Source: Lunularia cruciata (Eukaryota; Streptophyta; Marchantiopsida; Lunulariales; Lunulariaceae). From it: DNA of 64,000 nucleotides. Positions 50,471 through 61,439 of the stretch are shown piece by piece (positions within the stretch are counted from its first letter, which is position 1; every line of letters begins with the position of its first letter). Made by a program: the position numbers and the translations under genes. The stretch lies in NCBI GenBank assembly GCA_948567375.1, contig OX419756.1:30730552-30794551 (forward strand), written 5' to 3'. The notes below the pieces were generated by a model. The model saw only the letters and a program-made list of their open reading frames with translations. It searched no databases and was not told the origin of the DNA.

Positions 50471-52075
50471 ATGCCTCAAATAGCTTGAAAGACTGGGGAA
50501 GTCTGACCTGTCTCCCAACCTCTCCTCTCTATGGGTCCAACTCCACTGATGCTCCTCTAGGCTCTGGAGCACGTACTGCACTCCTAGTCATTGCTGCAGA
50601 TGCATCCACTTGTGTTGCTCCGCACATGAAGTCCAAAGCATCTCTATCACCAACATATGAGGTGGAAGCCTCAGCACCCAAATCTGATCTCCTCTGAGCA
50701 ATAGCCATACTAGCCAATCTCTGCTCCAACTGCTCAATCCGAGTAGCCATAGCTGTGTCAGAAGTAAGGGCAAGTACTGCACCCCTACTAGGTGTAGATC
50801 CTCTACCACCACCTCTACCACTTGTCCTCCATGAACTGGAGCTCCTCTACTACCTGCCATAGCAGCCCTACCACTCCGTAACTCCGGGTGTAGGTCAAAA
50901 CACCAGTCACTAGTGTGACCAAATCTGCGGCAATGCTCACACTGCCTCTGTGTTGATTGTGATGCACCAGAGGTATCAGGTCCGCTGCCCTGAGTACACT
51001 CTCTCCTATGGTGAGGTCCACCACAAGTCCAACAAGCAACACCACCACTCACTGGCTGCTGCTGACCCGAAAATGAGGGTAAGGGTCTAACTCCACTAGG
51101 CCCTCCACTCGCTCCATAGGATCTAGGCTGTCCACCCTGTCCTCGAAAACCAATTGGGTGTGGTGCACTCTATTGCACTCTAGAAGAAGTCACAGCCGTG
51201 GATGAGGTCTCCCTACCAAATCCAGATGTCACCACCCTCTCCTCCACCATATTGAGCTCAATACGCTCAGCCAAACCAAAGATTACTGCCAAAGTGGGCA
51301 AAGTAGCATGCAACAACGTAGCATCACAAACTCTACGTTGTAACTCCTTGTCTAGTATCCCATACCAAAACTAGACTGCTTGGGCCTCAGTAACTCCTTG
51401 AGTGAAACTGATCAGCCGCCTCATGCGAGTGTATGCCTTGCGTAGGCTCTCTCCAGCCTTCCGCTGGAACTCCTACAAGCTCCTCAGCTTGTCAGTCCGC
51501 ACTCCCTCGTAGTTCTGCCTATGTTTGAACATAGGAAGAACTCCACCATGGGGTTAAACCCCGATACCACACCACCTCCTGCAGCGGTACCTCCACTCGT
51601 AGTAGCACTATCTCCAGCTAGTGCACCTCCACTAGCTCCACCCACACTACTCGAGCTAGAACTCGTAGGTACAACCGATCTACTCCTGGCCACTGAGCGT
51701 GAAGTGATGGAGAGATAATGTGGAGACCAATATTGTCTCCATAACTCAATCTCCTCCAAATGAGCTCTCCTGAACTCATGGTAGTCATCCATCGGTGGAC
51801 CCTCCAGATGCTGAAACAACCACTTCCATGCCATGAAGGGTGTGAACAAAGTCGGGTTCCGCATCTACTGTAGATCACACCAACTATCAAACTCTTGGAT
51901 GAAGTCATCCAACTCAATGGTACCCACTATACCAGAGTAACGCCTAGGGCCTTTGGAGGCCCCATAAATCTGGTCCATGTCCCACAACAACAGTGCGGAC
52001 ACACCAAGTGCACTCTCAACTGAATCAACTCCTGTGTCGAACTCCAACTCAAAGTCAATCTACTCCCTCATTGGG
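50471..52075 (-). pseudogene. gag: Gyp-Mb gag with two CCHC knuckles, broken
   Basis: It starts at ATG near 52073 (MREXIDFELEFDTGVD, where X is a stop). It includes LFTPFMAWKWLFQHLEG, the SSSSSVGGASGGALAGDSAT low-complexity stretch (near 51600-51660), and knuckles CWTCGGPHHRRECT (near 50990-51035) and CEHCRRFGHTSDWCF (near 50900-50945). After these comes MATRIEQLEQRLASMAIAQR (near 50690-50750). Frame changes and stops are near 51860, 51484 and 51180. It would form virus-like particles and bind RNA. Confidence 0.7.
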
Positions 52076-52730
52076 ACCTGAGATACATGCTGATACCAAG
52101 CACCACTCCGAGTAAACCCATTGCGTACTGCAGGGCTAACTCCTCTGGAATCTCCAAAGAACTCTGTCGTGACAAAGTAACCACAATAGCAAACCCAAAC
52201 CACCAATTGCAACCGCAAGTCGCAACCGCAAGTACCCCACCAAGTGCCAACACCACCACGTGCCAACACCACCAAGCACCACCCACTAATGTAACTCTAA
52301 CAAGATAACTACACTAGGGGAAAGGGCAACCTGTAACCTGCCATCATAACACGCACTCTCACGGTCTGCAGGTCATCACTTCCTACCTCACCGGAGAGAA
52401 ACAAAGGTTGTCTGACTGGTCATCACTCCAGCCTCACCACCGAGAGCACACTAGAGCACCAACACTCAAAAGTCAAGGCACCTCACACAAACATGGTGCA
52501 CAAATAGGAAGCAGAGAAGGAGGGGGTTCGATCATAAGAAATCTAAACGAAAACCCTCCATCTCATAACACAACACGGGACTGACTCTGCCACCATTTGG
52601 CATTTGACATAAGAGCAATTCGTATCTAAGTCCTAAGCTACCAAGATCACTAAGAATGGGATCCAATTGCCTCTCTTAGCCAAAGCAACATGTGTATAGA
52701 TAACAGTAGCACAATCACTATGACAATAAG

Positions 52731-52810
52731 TGAGGGTGGACCAGTTGGCTAGGGCACTAGTCTAGGAACAAGAGATCTAGGGGTCAAACCCTGTTGCGCA
52801 CAATCTAGCA
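52731..52810 (+). ncRNA. tRNA-like SINE head (RNA polymerase III boxes)
   Basis: GGACCAGTTGGCTAGGGCAC (52738-52757) matches a tRNA-type A box and GGGGTCAAACCC (52780-52791) matches a B box, about 37 bp apart. The whole resembles the start of plant tRNA-derived SINEs (…CCAGTTGGTTAGGGC…GGTTCGAAACCC). It lies on the strand opposite to Gyp-Mb and has no counterpart at the equivalent place in Gyp-Ma (near 5930), so it is a later insertion. Its 3' end is not clear; it may reach 52930. Confidence 0.5.
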
Positions 52811-53008
52811 AGAATGGCAGATTTTGCCAACCAATGACCAAGATCTACTCTAAACTAGCTAGCCTCATGCCAGCAAGTTGGCTTGCTAGCCCTTTTAGGC
52901 CTTCGTAGCCTCTCATAGCCCACAGCCCTATGCCTCAAAGCCTCGAAACGCCAAAATTCAGCCAAATGAGGCCTTTCTTGTTGCCACTTCGAACCTCCTC
53001 CAAAATTG

Positions 53009-53165
53009 GCAAAACTTCTCCAAATCTGCAAAAGTCCTCCAAACTAGCAAAACTCCTCCAAATCTGGCCAAACAGCAAAACTTCTCCAAATCTGTGAAAG
53101 TACTCCAAACTAGTGAAACTCCTCCAAATCTGGCCAAACAGCGAAAACTCCTCCAATTCTGGCCA
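53009..53165. repeat. 66-bp minisatellite in Gyp-Mb leader
   Basis: Two full units (53009-53074 and 53075-53140), each beginning GCAAAACTTCTCCAAATCTG and ending CAAATCTGGCCAAACA, differing at about five positions, then a partial unit (53141-53165). Each unit itself consists of smaller repeats of CTCCAAATCTG/CTCCAAACTAG. Its position in the leader suggests slippage during reverse transcription. Confidence 0.8.
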
Positions 53166-53598
53166 ATTCTGGCCAAAATCTGACGTAAAATCTGACGTAA
53201 ACCCTAAAGATGGTTGTCCGCCAAATCCCCCGCTAACTTTCCACTCGAGCCAAATTGACAAGACGGGTTTTTCCAAATCACAAATTCATGAGAAGAGCTT
53301 CCCAACTCCACCTTCAATTTGACTTTCTGAGCCCAACTCACAGCAAATTGGTCATGCCTTCATCTCTTGAGCTCAAAATCACAACATTGCTCGAAATTTG
53401 CTCCTTCTTTGCTCAAAATTTGGCTAGTGCTTCCGCACACCAACCACCTAACTGCCAAATCTGCATCAATTGATTGAGCTTCTACACACTAGGGAAACAC
53501 AGAACTTGAATCGAGCTACCAACGATCCACCGAGCTTGGAGATACCACCAACACTCACAGTTCCTGCACCTGATTTCCCCCTGACTTCACTTCTCTGA

Positions 53599-54030
53599 TG
53601 TAATCAGATTGCTTAACACTCTCAACTCAACTCAACTCAATACTTGATCTGTCACTCTATAAACTACAAACAACTAGGCACTGATTACAATCAAGCCACA
53701 CCCATTCAAGCATAGAGAATCCAGGTGACGCTCGCCGGCCTCTGTCCACCATAGCCAGGAACTCGAAGGCTCAATATCAGAGAAGTGAGATCTATGGAGC
53801 TCACTTTGAAACTATACCCCCTAGACTCGAGCTAGCATTGAAACCCTAACAGTCCCGCTGACGGCACACTCGACGGTGCAAACGGTGCAAAGTGACGGTG
53901 GGCCCCATCCCAAACACCAAATCTGACTGTCGGAAAGTAGTCTCTAAGATACTGCTGAAATAACTCTAACTACTATCACTGGAACTTCAATATCCGAGCA
54001 TCTAGATGCGGCACTACAAATGGCATGACA
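53599..54030 (-). repeat. Gyp-Mb 5' LTR
   Basis: 432 bp. In element sense it begins TGTCATGCCATTTGTAGTG and ends AGCAATCTGATTACA, homologous to the Gyp-Ma 5' LTR (5016-5479). The sequence after it (TCAGAGAAGTGAAG) is the same as in Gyp-Ma and is the presumed primer-binding site, poorly matched to known tRNAs. Confidence 0.7.
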
Positions 54031-55560
54031 TCGAAGCACACAAGCTCTAAACATCTACGGTGCTTCTTTAGTGATAAATAAATACGAATATTGCAAAGAT
54101 ATATTTAACATTCAGTGCTTCTTCAATGACAAATAAATACAAGTAGTGCAAGATCCAGCAAGGGAACTTGATATTCAAAACGGATATAACGAAGAACAAG
54201 TAGCTAACTAATTAGACCAAGAAGTCATTTACGAATTTGTGAATTGAAGAGACCACAAATTGCGGAAAGATCATTTCTTGAACAGGTTCCTACGCGGAAT
54301 ACGAACAGGATTGACCGACAGAGAAGAGCTAGGGAATTTGAAAAGCCTTGAACAGGATTGACCGACAGAGAAGAGCTAGGGAATTTGAAAAGCCTAAAAG
54401 CAAGGACGGTAAGTAACTGAGTTCTTGCAGTGGGGAAGGGAGAACACAACATCATTCTTTCCCTTATGGTCTCCTGTCCTACGCCATGAACAATCTACTC
54501 GGTCCGCACCAGTAAGTGTACAAGATTGTAGCCAAAGACTGTTGCACTGCGTGTGGAGTTTTAACATGGACATCAAATGAGACGAAAATTTAATGGGTGC
54601 AATAAGGGATTTCAGTTATGTTTACTACCGGATGACTATGGGTAGAAGACTTGACTCCAAACTACAAATTTTGGACACTGGTGAATCCTCTGAAAATAAC
54701 AATGAAAATAGGGATTTAATATTGATGGATGTTTCCAAGTATCTCAAAAGTGAGTAAAGAAAAGTAACTCTCATTTTTATGGCCATGGAAGACAACGCAC
54801 AATTCATTGATTACCTCTGGTGGTCAATCATAAACCTTAATATGTAAGTTTGTGGGTAGCATAAAACTCTTATTAAAACCCTTTTGGATTCCCAGCTACA
54901 GTTTGTTGGATTGCACAATATAATCAGGGAACTGGGTTATAACTTTCAATCAGATCCTGTACTATTGGGCCATAGATAAGAGAAACTCAGTCTTGACAAG
55001 AGTCAAACTTGCACCCCGAGGAATGATCATCCGATTCGGGAACTGCTTTATCCGTATGAAACTGAACGCATCTGCCACTGCAGATCGTTCAAATTTGTAA
55101 GTCTCGGTGAAGATATATCCTGAATTGGCCTGGGACTTAGGAGAGCTTTACCATAGAGTTCTTAATGGCATCATATGACGAACAGGTTGGATCGACACAG
55201 AAAGTCTTTAAATGTTAATTTAATTATAAGTTAATAAGTTATGTATGTTTATTAAAAATTGAATAAATAAATTATTATGAGAATTAAATATAAAATATAC
55301 AATTTCTGAAATTCATACTAAAATATTATAGACTTAACACCCCATGTATATCTATTTTATTTCAAAAGACTAAATTTGAAATACTCGTTCATTCTCAATC
55401 TCAAGTTAAATCGTATGCTTATTTCATAAGATTGAAATTCCATTCTAAGACCGCATAGGTGAGAAGATGATGTGGATCATCATCGTGTACAAATCTGGGT
55501 TATATTTTATGACTTAACTGTTTAATAAACGTGTATAAAGAGGAAAGGAGTACAAGGCAA
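54031..55560 (+). other. Unassigned sequence with short tandem duplications
   Basis: No gene recognised. The segment GTGCTTCTTTAGTGATAAAT (54060) is repeated, diverged, near 54115. A perfect 47-bp tandem duplication lies at 54303-54396. 55200-55560 is AT-rich. Confidence 0.4.
54303..54396. repeat. 47-bp direct tandem duplication
   Basis: Two copies of a 47-bp unit beginning GAACAGGATTGACCGACAGA, at 54303-54349 and 54350-54396, with no difference that I can see. A recent local duplication. Confidence 0.9.
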
Positions 55561-55565
55561 AAAAA

Positions 55566-55746
55566 ATGCAAACAGAAAGAGAGGCACAAAGTTCAATTGT
55601 CCAAAATGATCATAATTAGAGACAAATACCAATATCCCAAAAGAAAGAGGAAAGGAATAGAATGCACAAACTAGTGCAAAATGAAAGAGAGACACAAAAA
55701 GCTCAATGGTCCAAAATGACTATAAATAGAGACAAATACCAATAGG
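55566..55746. repeat. Two imperfect ~70-bp repeats, ~108 bp apart
   Basis: Unit 1 (55566-55635) and unit 2 (55674-55746) share AAAGAGAG.CACAAA, CAAT.GTCCAAAATGA and TAGAGACAAATACCAATA. The second has TATAAATA where the first has ATAATTA. Older than the 47-bp duplication, from its divergence. Confidence 0.7.
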
Positions 55747-56393
55747 GCTCAAACAAACTCCAAGAAAACATAGCAAGAAAACCAAGGAAGGGGAAGTCTA
55801 CTCTTGAACTTAGTGGTAGAGGTCCTCCAATAGTATGTCCAGTAAGTGGTGAGAGAGGACCCTAGCAAAGCTCGGTATACCTAGTGCAGCCACATGCCAA
55901 TGAAGACCCAACGTCTAAGTGGATTGCGAAGTGATTGATAAGCACAGTTGGTAATAGGATGTGATCATGGCTGGAGAGACAACAGACACCCCTCTCCTCT
56001 GTAACGAATCTCATGTTTATCTCTGAGGATACCCCTGACTTGATGATATAGGTGTTCAAAATCTCAATTACTATAAGGATAAAGGTTCAATAGATTTATT
56101 TCACAAGTTTAAAATAATGTAGTTTTTTATTGGTGTTCAGCCTTTCTTGGCTTGGGTCTCCGGCTCGGTTGCTCCTTCTCACTTCTATGTGCTGTTGTAT
56201 ATTTTTCTTTTCCTTCTGGTATTCTATTTGGCTTTTAGGCCTTTCCCTTGGCAGAACAAACATAAACAAGTAGACCTAGTTAAGAAGAGTGCTGTTGACC
56301 TCAAAAGTAATTTGCTTGGGTTTGGAATATTGCGTAGATCTATCCTCAAGTGTTTCATAGCCTCAAGTTTGTAGTTTTTTCATACTTAGCTCC

Positions 56394-56472
56394 ATTTTCT
56401 CTCTCATGTCTTATCCTTGTTTGGTTTGATTGGTCTTCTCGTCCTTCTTGTTCGTCTACGCGGTCGCCTTTT
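56394..56472 (+). repeat. Short repeat R1, related to 3' end of RT relic
   Basis: ACTTAGCTCCATTTTCTCTC, later GTTCGTCTACGCGGTCGCC. It matches R2 (56658-56750) and R3 (60478-60567) in the order pyrimidine run, TTGTxxGGCTTGATGGG, TCTxxGCGGTxG. Probably a 5'-truncated element tail. Confidence 0.5.
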
Positions 56473-56657
56473 TCCAGATAGCATCCTGTTGGGACTTGTC
56501 TTCTCCCGAGAGTGTTCTCATCTCGCCTTAGGTCGCTTAGACGATCTAAAAGCTCTTAAAAAGTCACTCCAAGTCTCCAGAGTCTTCGAACCTCCGACAC
56601 TACATGGTTTTGAAGTGTAAGAACTCCAATCTAATTCATCCATTCTTCACATGGGCT

Positions 56658-56750
56658 TATAGCCCCATTTTACCTTTTTTTTTCTCTCCCTTGTACGGCT
56701 TGATGGGGTCTTCCATCTTTCGTTTCTTCTACGCGGTCGCCTTCTCTTTT
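56658..56750 (+). repeat. Short repeat R2, related to 3' end of RT relic
   Basis: It contains a T9 run, CTCTCCCTTGTACGGCTTGA and TTCTACGCGGTCGCC, and is nearest to R3. With R1 it sits 4 kb upstream of the RT relic, in the same orientation. Confidence 0.5.
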
Positions 56751-57904
56751 CACATGGCGGGTTCCGGACTTCGCAGTGAATTTCATATCGAGTGAATCTA
56801 CTGTATCATTTATACTGCTCTACTTTCCTGGTCCTAAAATCCAGTCAACTCTTTGTACACAGGTGATTCTACCTTGTTGACCTTTCCGTTCTCCCCAATC
56901 AGACTGGTCAACAGTACGGCGCCGTGTTAACGTTAGCGCCTGTTGACACGCACGATAAATCATATCCGTACAAGAGATGTGTAAAGGCCTCTAAAGATCA
57001 CTAAAGAAGTCCAAAGTACTGCGCATCACACTGTACAAAAGGAAGGGGCTCCTCCAGAACTTCGAGCGCTGCACTGTTGTATTATGAAATCGAAAGTCTA
57101 CCTACGTACAGTACAGCACTACTATTTGGACACAGCAAAAGTTACAAGGGAAACGACAATGAGTCTTCAGGTCTTCATTACTTAGTTCGCAGAAGGCTGT
57201 CTTGTTCGTGACTGCATGTTGATGAAGAAAGGGTGGAAAAAGTGAAGACGCGGCGTTGGATGGACCAATCAAAGGTTCAGCCATACAACGAGGACTGGGT
57301 GGAGACGATGAATGAATCACACTCACAGGTTCGGCACTCTTTCTCATATACGTGGACAATGGTGATATCATTGTTGTATGATATACATTCAAGGTTCAAA
57401 TTTACGTTCTGCTTTGGAGTAAATTATATTTCTATTTCATATATTGTTAGGTGGCCTGTTATGCATGAATAAGCCAGTGGAAACTCCAAACCCTAGTATG
57501 GTTTCCATCTCATCCATGTAATAGGGAAGAGACTTGACGAGACGTCAACATCAAATTCGTTAATTAAAACTAGACAATTTTACACTAATCATGGTGAAAC
57601 TCTTTAAATATTGTCATTTATAAAATTTTGAATTCATGTGTGTTTTACTTGTGGCAACTCTATGACGTACTGTTCCCTAGAGCTCATCTTATGTTGAAAA
57701 CAGATAACGGATACACCGCCCAATTTCACTCCGGTTTCTAGACATCCCATAAAAATATCTGACATAATATATTCAGTTTTGATAGTTGTTGCTCGGTTTT
57801 CAATAGATAGGCTTCTCGTCTACCACTTGATCGTTTGGTATGATGATCCCTTAGACAAGTTAACATGGTTCTTATTCCTTTTACTCCCTTGATGGCGCTT
57901 TTGT

Positions 57905-60480
57905 TATGCTAGAGTGGGGACGTGCGGGGCATGGAGAGGTGGCTGTTAGATTTCATAGATTTTGAGCATGAGATTGTGCTGCCTACAAGAGGAGTTGGTA
58001 AAGGCTGCACATTTTAAGACACAGATTTTGCCACAAGATACCATAGAGTTCACTCAATTACAATGGTGTAGGACATTGGGTAAGGCAGGAGAGTTTAGTA
58101 GAGCAACACGAGCACTACATCCTTTGTCTATGGTTAGTCCCACTGATGAGACTATCTCTTCCCTATGTTCACTACATCCTATGGCAAGAGAAGAAGTACC
58201 ATTAGAGGTCTTAGATTATCAACCTGAGCAGCTTTTATATCTTGATAGGTTGCTTTTTGCACAAGCATTGTGCACTGCTTCTCACCTCTCCTAAGGAGGC
58301 TTGTCAAGGATGGTATATGAGCATCCTAGAGGGCTAGTCTACTTCTCATGATGGAGAAAGGCACAAGGGGCATTAGACCAATTGCTATTGGAGGGATCTT
58401 TTGTGTTTGGTTAGCCATTGTCCTTCAACATCAATCTCACTTCCGTGAGCACCTTAGTCCACATCACTTTGGAGTAGCTACACTTGGAGGTTGCAAGGCT
58501 ATTTCTTTAAGCATCAAGGCACTTCTAGATATCCATCCAAAGTGGGTTATCCTATAGGTGGATGTTGATAATGCTTTTAATAGCATCTTGTGTGTATCCA
58601 TCTTTAGAGAGCTTAGGGAGGCCGGTGGACCCTTGGCAAGTCTCATTCCCTTTGTGCGGTTATTCTATGGCTCTCTTACTTCCCTTTAATACCAACATGG
58701 GTGGTCACAGGAGGGAGTCACCATCTTGGAGCTTATTGTTGATACACAATAGGAAGATCCTTTAGGGTGACCTTTGTTTGCTCACTTTAGGGCTCTCTTA
58801 TCTACTACTTTGGCCATGCCAAGTTGAGTTATTCCCTCCTTAGCAAATGATACATACATTGTGTGCCCCATAGATCAGATTGGGTTGTCCTTTGATCACT
58901 TGACTACTAAACTACATCTTGTTGGCTTGAGAATCAAGGTGTCAAAGCGCAAAGCATGGTCCTCTTCAAGTATCACTTCCCACCTTCAGCTTCTAGAGTT
59001 ACCTCTCTAGAAGCTCAAAGATGGGAAGTGATATTGTCACATCTATGGATGGACTAAGTATTCTTGGAGTGCCTTGGAGGATCCAGGGATTTTGTCACAT
59101 GTTTTTTAATGCTGCACTTGCAAAGGATATTCTCCATGTAGATGATCTTTCTCTACTAGGAGGTCCATAGGTGGCTTTTGGTGTACTCTCCTCTAGTATT
59201 GCCCGTTGACCAACTTACCTTCTCCACATAGTTCCCCCTTCCTTGACTTTCCTATCATGTATGAGAGCGTTTGATAGGAGGATCATGGGAGTCTTTGGCA
59301 ATATCTTTGGACCAGGGACATTTGAGTATGTGATGGGAGATTTGACACATAGATAGATATCTCCACCAATCTTGTGTGGAGGGTTAGGCTTATTACGTAT
59401 GGGGGAGATGCCACCTATAGTGTTTTAAGGTAGTTGGGCTCTCTTGGCACCTCTACTTTCCTCCTATTTTGTAGATGATGATAGGCAAATTTTGGAGACC
59501 TATGTGATTAAGGTAGAGGGATCCTTTTCTCTCCAAGTGTTATTGCGGCAGACAAGAGATGGCCTATTGTGAGGACCATCCATCCTTTGCTTCACTACCA
59601 TCAAATTGGACTAGAGGTTTTATAGTCTTCCTTGATAGAGCAATAGTGTCAACATATGCTACATTCTCTCTTAGTTGACTCGTCCATTCCTTGGGCTACT
59701 AGAGCACATCTTTGCTCTTGCTCCAACATAAGTGCAGGTTCTTGGATCCTAGCTCAATTGTGCATTGAGGAATTCCAACTTGCACCAGCCACTTTCTCTA
59801 CAGTGTGCATCTTTGTTACCCACTTGTGAGTGTGGTTCTACACTAGATTTAGCAATGGTCCATATGACACAGTGTCTTTATGGAAGACAGAGGATAGCTA
59901 CCCATGATGCCATTAGGGATATAGTGCTATGGCACAAGAGATGGATACCTTGCTTGGAGGGAGTCATATTCTTTGCAAATGATAAGTGTTAGGGCAAACT
60001 TGTACCTGGTTCAAGATGATCAGGCAATAGTGGCAAATGTTGTAGTAATAGATCCTATTTGTGATGCAATTTTGGAATGAGTGATTGCTCATCCTCCTAG
60101 ATGGGCGGTGAGTGGTGCTGCAGCACATAAGGTCTCCAAGTATAGGGGTATGCAGCAAGATCACCCCTTTGTCCCTTTAGCTTTGGAGTTATATGGAGCA
60201 ATGGACATGGCATTTGACACATTTGTCAAGGAGTGCATGAGAGCTTATCATATTAGACGCCAAGGGATACCACTCTCACCCTCATACTTTGTAGTATACT
60301 TTAGACAACATGTATCTATTTCTTTATAGAGCGCATTGGCTAGTGCAATCCATAGGAGAGCAATCACTCTGGGTGATGCTTCTTTGGATGCTCCAGTAGT
60401 TTGTAGACCTTACAACTTGGATAGCTTGGATATCTTAGGTGCAGTAGGGAAGATTTCTCATATCAATAGTATTGGGGCCT
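57905..60480 (+). pseudogene. Decayed reverse transcriptase gene (non-LTR-like) with C-terminal Cys/His motif
   Basis: Fragments in several frames: LEVLDYQPEQLLYLDRLLFA (near 58210-58265); RT block GIRPIAIGG (near 58366); HFGVATLGGCKAISLSIKAL (near 58465); VDVDNAFNSIL (near 58558-58590), a catalytic Asp block; LANDTYIVCP (near 58838), where the usual xADD reads AND; ILCGGLGLLRMGEMP (near 59370); CECGSTLDLAMVHMTQC then RIATHDAIRD (near 59830-59920), a Cys/His cluster typical of the C-terminus of this RT group; then HPFVPLALELYGAMDMAFD (near 60165-60220) and RQHVSIS, possibly an endonuclease-like domain. I have seen similar RTs in algae and early land plants (recollection). Not functional. Confidence 0.65.
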
Positions 60481-60567
60481 AGCTCCATTCTACCTCTTTT
60501 GTCTCTCCCTTGTATGGCTTGATGGGTTCTTCCCATCCTTCTTGTTTTCTATGTGGTTGGCTTTTTT
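60478..60567 (+). repeat. Repeat R3 at 3' end of RT relic
   Basis: CCTAGCTCCATTCTACCTC, then GTCTCTCCCTTGTATGGCTT and ATGTGGTTGGC. It follows the last recognisable codons of the RT relic and matches R1 and R2, so it is probably the conserved 3' tail of that element family. Confidence 0.5.
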
Positions 60568-61439
60568 CATTGTTTTCAATACTTAAATACATTAGAGTGT
60601 TTCAAACAAGCATTTTTGGAGATCCCATACAATCTAGTAGTGGAGATCTCATACAATCTTCTATGTGTAGCCTTAAAATTCCTTCCAGGTAATGTGCAGA
60701 GGGTACTCTAAGATTATATGGGCAAGACCCATAGCTAGATAATATTTATGGGTATTAATGAACATTACCTGTAGAGTTTTATGGGACATGGGAGCCTTTT
60801 TAGTAAGTTTTAATTAACCTGAAAGTATTAAAGAGTGTTCTTAATGATAATTCACATTTGAATATGAAGGAGTGCACATGTTATAATGGTAGGATGTGAG
60901 CTTACAAATGGTTAAAACTTTTCCATGAACCTATGTGACTAAAACCTGAACTACCTTGAACTTGAACTATTCATTCATGAGGTGTTTTCTCTCTATAGAA
61001 TTTGAGATTTGCTTCTAGTGTGAGATACCAAAATACACAATTGTAGCACCAGGTACATACTTATAAAAAAATTAAAAAAATTGCATGAGGCAGCATATCC
61101 CTACTAGGGATGGGGAATGTGAATCCAATTTTCATGAATGTGGATTAGATGAGGGGGTTCAAGGAGTGGAGTTTAGGAACACTGGATGAGCAATAGAGTG
61201 ATGATGATGATTTTGAGTATGAAATAGAAGTAAATGAAGTACTTATGAGGTGGAATTTGATTCATTTGGAGAGGTACTTGTTTGTGATAAATATAATACA
61301 CTTTAGTACAAAATTTTCTTGTAAGTTTATTTCAGATCTCAATCCCCATTCATTTAGATAGCTTGTGCAGAATGGAGTTGAATCATTTAATTTTTATTGT
61401 CACTCATAAGAGACTATGAAGTTTTCAAGAGGAGAAATT
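60568..61439 (+). other. Unassigned AT-rich sequence
   Basis: I see no gene. The sequence TAGTGGAGATCTCATACAATC repeats an adjacent TTTGGAGATCCCATACAATC near 60618-60660. The stretch just before 61440 may hold an undetectable 5' part of the Harbinger relic. Confidence 0.35.

Larger units (their letters stand above)
52076..53598 (-). other. Gyp-Mb leader, non-coding, with repeats and SINE
   Basis: Untranslated leader from the LTR to gag. It has GGTGGCAGAGTCAG near 52590 (shared with Gyp-Ma near 5980), TTGGCACTTGGTGG-type repeats near 52220-52270, a tRNA-like insertion (52731-52810) and a 66-bp minisatellite (53009-53165). I see no protein gene in it. Confidence 0.55.
44619..54030 (-). mobile_element. 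Gyp-Mb: near-complete gypsy element with methyltransferase domain
   Basis: Minus-strand copy of Gyp-M, 9.4 kb: 5' LTR 53599-54030, leader with minisatellite and SINE, gag, protease, methyltransferase domain, RT, RNase H, integrase, then 3' LTR 44619 to about 45015. It is better preserved than Gyp-Ma but has stops in every domain. No clear target duplication was found. Its agreement with Gyp-Ma in domain order and in motif residues shows that the methyltransferase domain belongs to the element and is not a chance insertion in one copy. Confidence 0.88.
55747..57900 (+). other. Unassigned sequence with two old repeat copies
   Basis: No gene is convincing. Two diverged copies of a roughly 85-bp sequence (56394-56472 and 56658-56750) match the 3' end of the RT relic at 60478-60567; they contain CTCTCCCTTGTACGGCTTGA and TCTACGCGGTCGCC. 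A short open stretch 57233-57472 (MDQSKVQPYNEDWVETMNES) is not recognised. Confidence 0.4.

Noticed and set aside
55794-55830. A-box-like TTAGTGGTAGAGG as a tRNA gene
   Set aside because: No B box at the right distance and no cloverleaf could be drawn; too weak.
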